Positions 1 through 6,132 of a DNA stretch of 15,688 nucleotides are shown here, piece by piece. The stretch's first letter is position 1; the number at the start of each line of letters is the position of its first letter. Source of the DNA: an uncultured Oscillospiraceae bacterium (GTDB lineage: Bacteria > Bacillota > Clostridia > Oscillospirales > Ruminococcaceae); NCBI GenBank assembly GCA_910587335.1, contig CAJUMG010000027.1:1-15688 (forward strand), read 5' to 3'. Under the pieces are notes generated by a model that saw nothing but the letters and a program-made list of their open reading frames with translations, was not told the DNA's origin and made no database searches. The position numbers and the translations under genes are program-made.

Positions 1-55
1 TATGTTGGCCCAGGCGAACCAGCAGCCTCAGTCCGTACTGCAGCTGCTCCAGTAA
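1..55 (+). CDS. Flagellin, C-terminal end only (partial)
   Basis: The second forward frame reads MLAQANQQPQSVLQLLQ and then TAA at 53-55. This matches the conserved C-terminal D0 helix of bacterial flagellins, which typically ends in a form like MLAQANQ...VLxLLx. That helix packs in the core of the flagellar filament and is recognised by the export chaperone. Only about 17 codons lie in the window, so nothing can be said about the central domain. A strong terminator follows at 112-146. The organism is therefore probably motile, or at least carries flagellar genes just to the left. The identification rests on a short but characteristic peptide. Confidence 0.85.
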   Translation, partial: MLAQANQQPQSVLQLLQ

Positions 56-111
56 TTCTGGTATTGCTCATTCAATTTGTTCGAGAACTCACATTTTCCC
101 CGATGGGGACG

Positions 112-146
112 AAAATGGGACCGTCTTTCGCCGGTCCCATTTTTTA
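112..146 (+). terminator. Intrinsic terminator of the flagellin gene
   Basis: A perfect 12-bp stem (112-123 with 132-143, arm AAAATGGGACCG) has an 8-base loop and runs into TTTTTT. It lies 57 bases after the flagellin stop. Read on the minus strand it could also help end the ABC transporter operon, which stops at 191, although the U-run is shorter on that side. Confidence 0.9.
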
Positions 147-190
147 TTTGTCTTCTTGTTTCCCTCTTCCCTATCGGGCGGCCAAGGCGA

Positions 191-835
191 CTACAAAAGC
201 CGCCGGAGCTTTTGGTAAAGAAGCGAGATGGCGATTAAAAGCACGCCGGCGGCAAACATCCAAAGCTTAGGGGTATACTGCTCCAACGTCATGGAAAAAA
301 GATAGAAGACGCCCAGCTTAGGTCCCATGCCGATATTGAGCGCATAGTACAAAAAGGGCGGCAGGTACCCGATTACGGTATTGTGGGAAAGGGCGGCGGT
401 CAGCATTCCGAGCGATCCTAAAAAAACCGCGTCCGCTACCGTTCCCAGCACCAGAACCGGCGTTATGACACAGCCTCTGGCCGCCATATACAGGGAAAAA
501 GCGGTGATTAGCAGTCCGGTGGCAAGGACGGAATAGACGGCCCTGACCAGGTAAATCCTTATGACGCTATGATATTTGGAGGATACCAGGTCGTCGATTT
601 CCTCATTTTGTTCCGGCTGGAAGATTGGCGTCAATACAATCGCGCCGGTAAGGGACAAAAACATCTCCAGCACAAGGGCAGCATCCCGCTGGTCCAGGCT
701 GGCTGTACCGATCAGCACCGGGGTTATAAGGCACAGGATCGCGGCAGCAGAGATCGAAAAAATTCCGTTATGCCGCAGGTTGATTTTTGCGATTTCCCAG
801 GCGGGAAACCGCTTTTTTAAGCGATAAGCTTCCAC
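191..835 (-). CDS. ABC transporter small permease subunit (ABC-2-like)
   Basis: This is a 214-residue, very hydrophobic protein with about six predicted membrane segments, including roughly residues 26-44, 55-73, 98-118, 122-149, 153-170 and 190-207. It has no extracellular domain of note. It is the third gene of an ATPase, large permease, small permease operon, so it is most likely the second membrane half of an ABC-2-type exporter. The start is GTG at 833-835 with AAAGGGGAG placed 5 bases upstream. That choice makes it overlap the end of the large permease by 68 bases, long for an operon overlap, but the ribosome site is good and the overlap probably couples translation. The substrate cannot be read from the sequence. 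The family assignment comes from topology and context rather than a distinctive motif. Confidence 0.75.
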   Translation of the reverse strand: MEAYRLKKRFPAWEIAKINLRHNGIFSISAAAILCLITPVLIGTASLDQRDAALVLEMFLSLTGAIVLTPIFQPEQNEEIDDLVSSKYHSVIRIYLVRAVYSVLATGLLITAFSLYMAARGCVITPVLVLGTVADAVFLGSLGMLTAALSHNTVIGYLPPFLYYALNIGMGPKLGVFYLFSMTLEQYTPKLWMFAAGVLLIAISLLYQKLRRLL

Positions 836-2117
836 CGAATCTCCCCTTTCTTTTGGCTTCGTACAGAAAAACCGTCAACGCCACCAAAAGCAGGGAGAGT
901 CCCGCGATCAGCAGCCGGTTCTGCACCAGATTGGAAAAATGATCCAGGTAATCCTGGGTACGAAAGTAATTGGATGGTCCCACATTATGGCGGGGAGACA
1001 GGCGGGTTAGCCTATAGCCTGCATCGACCGTCTGAATGCCCAGGTTCACGTCAAACATCCACCAAAGGCCCTGCACGCCGATGGCTACCGGTGCACCGGT
1101 GAGCTCGGTCAAGACCATGCCGATTGCGGTGGAGATCATCACGCTGGGCAAAAGCCAGCCCAGGTCATATTTGAGCGGGGCCAAATAATCCAGCTGCATT
1201 CCGCTATATGCGCTCCATACCGGGATGTTGGACAGATAGGAGAGGAATAGTGCCGGCAGCATTGCGGCGAAAATCAAAGCGAAATACCGGACAAAAATCA
1301 GCCGGGCAGCGGAAACCGCTTTTGTATAAATAAGCGATTCCATCCGGGCATGTCGATCCTTCATGGACAGGATAACCGCCAAAAATACCGGTAAAACCGA
1401 AAAAGCGATGACGCTGGCATAATCGCAGAATAGGCGGGCATAGCCGCCGGTGATCTGGTCGGCGCCGACCGCGGTTTCGTAGCGCTGTTTGGCCTCTTCG
1501 TAGGTCAAGGGAACCTGACCATACCCAATCAGCGATTCGGCGGCATACTTCGATCCGCCGCCCAACAAATCGTCTAACTGCTGCATCAGCACTTTATACC
1601 GGCTGTAGTCTATATCGGCGCGGATTTTTGGCGCATCTTCCGGCAGATTATCAGAGGAGCGCGCGCCTTCTGGCGAAATTACAAAGCCGCCCTCCCCGTC
1701 TGGCTGCATCTGACCGGCGCCAATCTCCATAGAAAGATTATTTTCGCTGTTTGGACTACCTTCAGCGCTCTGGCGCAGAAGCTCTTTCGCATCTTTGCCT
1801 GTTATTTCGGAGAGAATCTCCGCGGCTTTGGCTCGCTCCTTTTCACCGAGCTTGACCGACTTGACAAATCCGATTGGATAGGTGGTAAAACGATTGGCGC
1901 AAAATTCCCCCAAAAAATCTGCCAGCGCCGCCGGCATAATCTGTTCGGGGATTTCTGCCTGTTTAAATCCATAGCTTTCGCCGGGCTGAGGCTCCTGCAT
2001 CCGGTCATCTCCAAAATGGAAAACATCCTGCGAGTACAAGCCGATTGTAATGGCAATTACAAACAGAAGATACGGAATAGACAGGACGATTTTTTTCATT
2101 TCTTTTAAAAAGAGCAC
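768..2117 (-). CDS. ABC transporter large permease with long N-terminal external domain
   Basis: This 449-residue membrane protein has one N-terminal helix (about residues 10-28) and then a hydrophilic stretch of some 200 residues, rich in Glu, Pro and Gly, predicted to lie outside the membrane. At least five further membrane segments follow from about residue 230 to the C-terminus, and the tail is basic (residues about 426-449). One helix, a large external loop and a cluster of helices is a known layout for ABC-2-type permeases of Bacillota exporters. The start is GTG at 2115-2117, 13 bases inside the end of the ATPase gene, with GGGAGGGG about 7 bases upstream. An ATG at 2097-2099 is the alternative. 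The external domain may contact a ligand or the nearby lipoprotein, but that is inference. Confidence 0.78.
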   Translation of the reverse strand: MLFLKEMKKIVLSIPYLLFVIAITIGLYSQDVFHFGDDRMQEPQPGESYGFKQAEIPEQIMPAALADFLGEFCANRFTTYPIGFVKSVKLGEKERAKAAEILSEITGKDAKELLRQSAEGSPNSENNLSMEIGAGQMQPDGEGGFVISPEGARSSDNLPEDAPKIRADIDYSRYKVLMQQLDDLLGGGSKYAAESLIGYGQVPLTYEEAKQRYETAVGADQITGGYARLFCDYASVIAFSVLPVFLAVILSMKDRHARMESLIYTKAVSAARLIFVRYFALIFAAMLPALFLSYLSNIPVWSAYSGMQLDYLAPLKYDLGWLLPSVMISTAIGMVLTELTGAPVAIGVQGLWWMFDVNLGIQTVDAGYRLTRLSPRHNVGPSNYFRTQDYLDHFSNLVQNRLLIAGLSLLLVALTVFLYEAKRKGRFGGSLSLKKAVSRLGNRKNQPAA

Positions 2118-3016
2118 CCTTCTTCCCCTCCCAACTCTCCTGCAAGCGGCGCGCCGCTTTGGTGCAGATAAAGCATATAAGCATCTTCTATATTCGGCTC
2201 GCTGGGCTGTGCGCCTGGTACTGGGGCATCTGCGATAAATCGAACATACATCTGCTTGCCATGAGGCTGCATACTGGTGATGGCCAGCTCCCGTTTGATT
2301 TGGGGCAGCTCCTGTTTCGTAACAGCCAAGGTGAACACCCTTCCCGTTGCGCCATGCAGCAGATTTTCCACTGTACCGTTATAGATCATATGGCCCTGGT
2401 CGATGATAGCGATATCCTCACAGGTAGCTTCGATATCCCCTACAATGTGGGTAGACAAAAGAACGATTTTATCCTCCGCAATTTCGGACAGCAAATTCCG
2501 AAATCGAACCCGTTCTTCCGGGTCCAGGCCGGCTGTAGGTTCGTCTACAATCAACACCTTTGGATTATTTAACAGCGCCTGCGCGATTCCGAGGCGGCGC
2601 TTCATACCGCCGGAGAGGGCCTTAACCTTTTTGTTCTGATGCTCGGTGAGATTCACCCGATCCAAAAGCGCACCAATGCGTTTGTTCCGCTCCGAGCGAT
2701 CCAACCCTGCAAGGATGGCCAGATACTCCATGGCCTCCCTCACCTTCATAGACGGATAAAGGGAAAACTCCTGCGGCAGATATCCAATGATCCGGCGAAT
2801 TTCCTTTGCGTTTTCCACCGGAACGCCGCAAACAGTCATGTCCCCTTCCCTTTTTGGCAGAAGGGTGGCCAGAGTCTTCATCAAAGTAGTTTTACCCGCA
2901 CCGTTGCGGCCAAGCAGCCCGAACATCCCAGGCTGGATGGAGAGAGTCAGGTCGCAGAGGACCTGTTTCTTTTTGTAAAACTGGTTGAGGTTTTTGATTT
3001 CAATCGAATGGTTCAT
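2105..3016 (-). CDS. ABC transporter ATP-binding protein (CcmA/ABC-2 type)
   Basis: This is a 303-residue cytoplasmic ATPase that would power the two permeases encoded after it. All expected motifs are present: Walker A GRNGAGKTT (36-44), Q-loop Gln82, signature LSGGM (134-138), Walker B VLIVDEP (154-160), D-loop GLD, and switch His190. The C-terminal extension (about 220-303) is usual for the COG1131 exporter class. The start chosen is ATG at 3014-3016 because AAAGGAG sits 9 bases upstream and the conserved fold begins right there. A longer in-frame ATG at 3080-3082 would add 22 residues with no sign of conservation and would run through a palindrome. It overlaps the next gene by 13 bases. 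Drug or peptide export is likely, with substrate unknown. Confidence 0.93.
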   Translation of the reverse strand: MNHSIEIKNLNQFYKKKQVLCDLTLSIQPGMFGLLGRNGAGKTTLMKTLATLLPKREGDMTVCGVPVENAKEIRRIIGYLPQEFSLYPSMKVREAMEYLAILAGLDRSERNKRIGALLDRVNLTEHQNKKVKALSGGMKRRLGIAQALLNNPKVLIVDEPTAGLDPEERVRFRNLLSEIAEDKIVLLSTHIVGDIEATCEDIAIIDQGHMIYNGTVENLLHGATGRVFTLAVTKQELPQIKRELAITSMQPHGKQMYVRFIADAPVPGAQPSEPNIEDAYMLYLHQSGAPLAGELGGEEGCSF

Positions 3017-3030
3017 TCCCCAAAGCTCCT

Positions 3031-3059
3031 TTCTACAAATGCTTGAAACATCTGTAGAA
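3031..3059 (-). promoter_or_regulatory. 29-bp palindrome just before the ABC operon ribosome site
   Basis: TTCTACAAATG (3031-3041) and CATCTGTAGAA (3049-3059) are inverted copies with one mismatch, separated by CTTGAAA. On the minus-strand transcript the second arm ends directly against the AAAGGAG of the ATPase gene. The element could be an operator, or an RNA hairpin that limits ribosome access; in RNA the mismatch becomes a G-U pair. A further CTACAG copy lies at about 3091-3096. Function is inferred from position only. Confidence 0.55.
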
Positions 3060-3167
3060 CTAGCATAGAGGGAATTTTTCAACTTTTTGTCTACAGGCGT
3101 ATAGTTTTCCGAAAAAACGATCTGCGCGAAACCAAAATAGAAAAAATAAAGAAAATTTGTAAAAATA

Positions 3168-3196
3168 TTGAAAATTTTGCATTTTCACGCTATACT
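3168..3196 (+). promoter_or_regulatory. Sigma-A-type promoter for the small ORF and lipoprotein
   Basis: TTGAAA (3168-3173) and TATACT (3191-3196) are separated by exactly 17 bases. Transcription would start near 3203, only about 14 bases before the ATG of the small ORF at 3217. The sequence upstream is very A/T rich and includes AAAATATTGAAA (3162-3173), a 12-mer repeated upstream of the response regulator gene. Confidence 0.65.
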
Positions 3197-3216
3197 TTTA
3201 TCCAGGGTATCATTCG

Positions 3217-3363
3217 ATGATCATTACAAAAGTTTATAGCGGGTATATTGAGGTGTATCATGCAAACTGGCCTAGTAATGGTTATGTCGCTGTAACCAGA
3301 TTTTCAAAATCCGAATTTTTTGATCGCTATAAAGTGGTTCAGTCTGTACAGGATCCGAGGTGA
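3217..3363 (+). CDS. Small ORF, 48 residues, translationally coupled to the lipoprotein
   Basis: This short ORF starts at the first ATG after a good promoter and ends in TGA at 3361-3363, overlapping the GTG start of the next gene by three bases. The product begins MIITKVYSGYIEVYH and has no membrane segment or signal peptide. It is rich in aromatic residues (six Tyr, four Phe, one Trp), slightly basic, and alternates in a way that suggests short beta strands. I do not recognise a family. The ribosome site is only a weak AGGG about 9 bases upstream and close to the predicted transcript start. It could be a real small protein, a leader ORF that controls lipoprotein translation, or a remnant of a longer gene. 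The frame is closed upstream by TGA at 3169-3171. Confidence 0.5.
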   Translation: MIITKVYSGYIEVYHANWPSNGYVAVTRFSKSEFFDRYKVVQSVQDPR

Positions 3364-4067
3364 TTGCAATTTTTAAAAAAGGTTTCTGCCTGCTGATGGG
3401 CTTGCTGCTGTTATTTGCCGGGTGTCAAGGTCAAAAGGAGAATGTTCTTTCGCAGGAATCAGAGAGTCTTTCGGGCGAAAAAGCAGAATCCTCTCTCGGC
3501 AGCGTGGAGAGCAGCGATACCGGCGCTGACGAAAGACTTCGCCATGCAGAATACGGGATCAGCCCCATGAAATACGAGGAATACTTTGGAGAGGAGCGGT
3601 ATTTTGTCCCGGTCAAGATGGACATTCGGTGGTCTATGACCCTCCCCTACATTGAAATCGGATCCGCCATCAATCCGGAGGTGATCCGGCTGTACACCCA
3701 TGACACGGTGATCGAGAATTGTATCGGCGGGGATTCCCACATCCTTTTCTTTCGGTCGGGTCAAAGCCTTTACCGCCTTTTCCTAAAAGACGCCCTTGCC
3801 GAAAAAGTTTTCTCGGCGGAGGACCCATACTGGTTTTATCCTATTACAAACTATCAAACGATGATTTTATTTTGTAATCCCGCCTTTGACGAGGCGCTGA
3901 GCCAGTATGGGGACGCGCTTCCGTCGGACCATCCGAATCCGTACATCCCCTATCTTTACGATGTTCGCAGCGGAGAGCTAACGCCATTTGACCCTCAGTC
4001 GCTTGGTTACGTCAGCAATATGGACGTTACGCTGATTCCCAGAGAAGAGATCGTCCCGTTGGAATAG
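3360..4067 (+). CDS. Putative lipoprotein of unknown function
   Basis: The 235-residue product starts with a short basic end, a hydrophobic core (about residues 9-20) and the lipobox FAGC with Cys22 as the predicted lipidated residue. It should therefore be anchored to the outer face of the membrane. A low-complexity Ser/Glu linker follows (about 25-58), then a folded domain of about 170 residues rich in Tyr, Pro and Asp, with the stretch ILFFRSGQSLYRLF resembling a strand pair of propeller-like domains. I recognise no named family. The start is GTG at 3360-3362, with AGGA six bases upstream and inside the end of the small ORF. A terminator follows at once. Lying between an ABC operon and a two-component system, it may be a sensor or accessory protein for them (inference). 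Confidence 0.8.
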   Translation: MIAIFKKGFCLLMGLLLLFAGCQGQKENVLSQESESLSGEKAESSLGSVESSDTGADERLRHAEYGISPMKYEEYFGEERYFVPVKMDIRWSMTLPYIEIGSAINPEVIRLYTHDTVIENCIGGDSHILFFRSGQSLYRLFLKDALAEKVFSAEDPYWFYPITNYQTMILFCNPAFDEALSQYGDALPSDHPNPYIPYLYDVRSGELTPFDPQSLGYVSNMDVTLIPREEIVPLE

Positions 4068-4082
4068 CCTCTCTAAATTTTA

Positions 4083-4116
4083 AAAAAACAGGAGGAAAAT
4101 TTTTCTCCTGTTTTTT
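4083..4116 (+). terminator. Intrinsic terminator after the lipoprotein gene
   Basis: The arms AAAAAACAGGAG (4083-4094) and CTCCTGTTTTTT (4105-4116) are perfect complements. The A/T loop between them can pair further, and the second arm itself supplies the U-run. It lies 15 bases after the lipoprotein stop and separates that transcript from the two-component genes. Confidence 0.9.
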
Positions 4117-4137
4117 ATATGATCCTTTTACAATTTA

Positions 4138-4159
4138 AAATTTGTGTCGTCACAAATTT
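4138..4159. promoter_or_regulatory. 22-bp operator-like palindrome upstream of the two-component genes
   Basis: AAATTTGTG (4138-4146) and CACAAATTT (4151-4159) are perfect inverted copies around TCGT. The element sits about 60 bases upstream of the -10 of the regulator promoter. A half copy, AAAATTTGT, is found at 3152-3160 just before the lipoprotein promoter. Its regulatory role is inferred from symmetry and position. Confidence 0.5.
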
Positions 4160-4192
4160 CTCAAAGTTTTCCACTTTTTTCGGAAACAAAAG

Positions 4193-4224
4193 TTGATAAA
4201 ATATTGAAACTTACGGATTATAAT
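4193..4224 (+). promoter_or_regulatory. Probable promoter of the two-component system
   Basis: A consensus TATAAT lies at 4219-4224, which places the transcript start near 4231 and the ribosome site right after it. The best -35 is TTGATA at 4193-4198, but the spacing of 20 bases is too long for a strong constitutive promoter. A TTGAAA at 4204-4209 is too close. The spacing would fit a promoter that needs an activator, possibly the regulator itself. Confidence 0.4.
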
Positions 4225-4253
4225 GAAGTTTATCAAGATAGGAGGTGCTTTTG

Positions 4254-4928
4254 ATGGACAGTACAATCTTAATCGTAGACGATGAGGCAGATATTGTATC
4301 CACCCTTCGGGATTACTTTTTATATAACGGCTACCGGGTGCTGACGGCGGAAAACGGCCGCCAAGCCATTGAAAAAGCGGGAAAGCAGCCGGATTTGATT
4401 CTACTAGATATCAACATGCCAGACACTGACGGACTAGAGGTTTGCGCCCGCATACGGGCTTTTGTCAACTGTCCGATTTTGTTTTTAACAGCCCGCATAG
4501 AGGACAGCGACAAGGTGAAAGGGTTTGGTCTTGGGGCCGACGACTACATCGTAAAGCCTTTTTCCCTGGATGAGCTGGGCGCGCGGGTTGCTGCTCATCT
4601 ACGGCGGGAACAGCGCAGAGGACAGGCGCCAAGGGTCCATCTGGACGATAAACTGGCAATTGATTATACCCGGCGCCGTCTGTATTTTGACGGCACCGAA
4701 ATTCCCCTTGCTAAAAAGGAATTTGACATCATAGAGCTGCTGTCCAGCCATGCGGGACAGATTTTTAGCAAAGAACAGATTTATGAGCTTGCCTGGGGGT
4801 ATGATGGCGATGGCGAGGCCTCTGTTGTGGCAGAGCACATCCGCCGAATTCGGGCAAAGCTTGCGGCGACGGGAATGCGGCCTTATGTCGAGACGGTTTG
4901 GGGGGTTGGATATCGATGGGCAAAATAA
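4254..4928 (+). CDS. OmpR/PhoB-family response regulator
   Basis: This 224-residue regulator has an N-terminal receiver with Asp9-Asp10, phosphoacceptor Asp52 in LLDINMP, Thr79 and Lys101. A C-terminal winged-helix DNA-binding domain (about 127-223) ends in the usual VWGVGYRW. It should be phosphorylated by the kinase encoded next and then bind direct or inverted repeats at target promoters. The start is ATG at 4254 because AGGAGG lies 8 bases upstream (4240-4245). The GTG at 4245 overlaps that site and is rejected. The gene overlaps the kinase by 13 bases. It resembles VanR/CprR-type regulators in domain makeup, but the sequence does not show which ligand is sensed. The divergent ABC operon and the lipoprotein are the nearest candidate targets. 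Confidence 0.93.
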   Translation: MDSTILIVDDEADIVSTLRDYFLYNGYRVLTAENGRQAIEKAGKQPDLILLDINMPDTDGLEVCARIRAFVNCPILFLTARIEDSDKVKGFGLGADDYIVKPFSLDELGARVAAHLRREQRRGQAPRVHLDDKLAIDYTRRRLYFDGTEIPLAKKEFDIIELLSSHAGQIFSKEQIYELAWGYDGDGEASVVAEHIRRIRAKLAATGMRPYVETVWGVGYRWAK

Positions 4929-6109
4929 ACCATCCCCCCAAAAAGAAATCCATTAAAAACGCCTTTATTCTGTCGATGGTCCTCTGTGTTCTGTGCGCGC
5001 TGCTGCTGGCGGTGGTGCTCTCCGGTCTTTGTCAACGAGGACAGTCTGAAATACACAAAAATTACCTGTCCCCATTTGATAGACCGGACGATGGCGTGAG
5101 GATCCTTTTTGGACAATCCGGAACATATCGGAATGAGGTGGGCATATCCTATTCCTCCCATATTCAGTTTACGCCGATGGATCAGCTCATTTACAACATT
5201 CTGAGCATTTTAAGCATCAGCGTTTACCCTATCTGTTTTATTATTTCAATGGTAATCACCAGCGTTTTATTTTACAAAAGGCAGCTGCAAAAGCCGCTTG
5301 CCATTCTCGGGTCAGCCGCAGAACAGATTGCAAAAAAACAATTGGATTTTCAGATTTTTTATGATAAAGAGGACGAATTGGGAAATCTCTGCGCCTCTTT
5401 TGAAAAAATGCGGTTGGCTTTACAGGAAAACAGCGAAGAAATGTGGCGGCAAATGGAAGAACGCAAGCGTTTAAACGCGGCCTTTTCCCATGATCTGCGG
5501 ACGCCGCTGACCGTTTTAAAGGGACAAAGCGAACTTTTAAAACAGTACGCGCCCAAAATGACTGCTGAAAAAATAGCCGACACATCGGACATGATGTGCC
5601 GGCAGATTGCAAGATTAGAAGCCTATGTTCAGACGATGGGGGATTTACAGCGGCTGGAGGATATCGAAGTCCACCGGCAGCCCATCGTTTTAGGCGAGCT
5701 TTTCCAGCAGCTTAAACAGGTGGGCGAAGCCATATGCTGTGAGAAGCGGTTTTTCTGCTCTGTCTTGGGGGAGGAAAAGCTCCTGCTGACGCTAGATTCG
5801 GCTATCGTTCTTCAGGTGCTGGAAAACCTATTATCCAACGCAGCACGCTTTGCCAAAGCAGAAATCGCCCTATCTGCAAAAATACAGGATGGATATCTAT
5901 ATCTCATCGTTTCAGATGACGGGGACGGTTTTTCCAAAAAAGATCTGGTCAATGCTACAAAGCCCTTTTACAAAGCCGTTTCGGAAACTGGGCAAAAGCA
6001 TTTTGGCATGGGGCTTAATATCTGTAAGATTCTCTGTGAAAAGCACGGCGGTTTTATCCGGCTGGGCAATCGCTCTGGTGCAGAGATTACAGCGGCCTTT
6101 CGGGTATAG
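4916..6109 (+). CDS. Sensor histidine kinase, two-component partner
   Basis: The 397-residue membrane kinase has TM1 at about residues 15-38, a short external loop of some 50 residues (39-90), TM2 at about 91-119 and a HAMP-like linker. The H-box FSHDLRTPL carries the phospho-acceptor His192. The ATPase domain shows the N-box ENLLSN (303-308), G1 DDGDG (334-338), F-box KPFYKA and G2 GMGLNICK. All catalytic motifs are present, so it should be active. The small external loop fits kinases of Bacillota that sense envelope damage or peptides in or at the membrane, often with a transporter or lipoprotein as helper. The start is ATG at 4916-4918, inside the regulator gene. A TTG at 4898 is possible but less likely. 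Confidence 0.92.
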   Translation: MGKINHPPKKKSIKNAFILSMVLCVLCALLLAVVLSGLCQRGQSEIHKNYLSPFDRPDDGVRILFGQSGTYRNEVGISYSSHIQFTPMDQLIYNILSILSISVYPICFIISMVITSVLFYKRQLQKPLAILGSAAEQIAKKQLDFQIFYDKEDELGNLCASFEKMRLALQENSEEMWRQMEERKRLNAAFSHDLRTPLTVLKGQSELLKQYAPKMTAEKIADTSDMMCRQIARLEAYVQTMGDLQRLEDIEVHRQPIVLGELFQQLKQVGEAICCEKRFFCSVLGEEKLLLTLDSAIVLQVLENLLSNAARFAKAEIALSAKIQDGYLYLIVSDDGDGFSKKDLVNATKPFYKAVSETGQKHFGMGLNICKILCEKHGGFIRLGNRSGAEITAAFRV

Positions 6110-6132
6110 CCACTGAGCTTTGGCTTGCTGCA

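Noticed and set aside
64..270. Forward open frame across the flagellin terminator and the end of the small permease gene.
   Set aside because: It contains the terminator hairpin, lacks a ribosome site, and its second half is antisense to a well-supported gene.
3080..3082. Upstream ATG giving a longer ATPase.
   Set aside because: It lacks a ribosome site, crosses the palindrome at 3031-3059, and adds residues unlike the family N-terminus. The ATG at 3016 has AAAGGAG.
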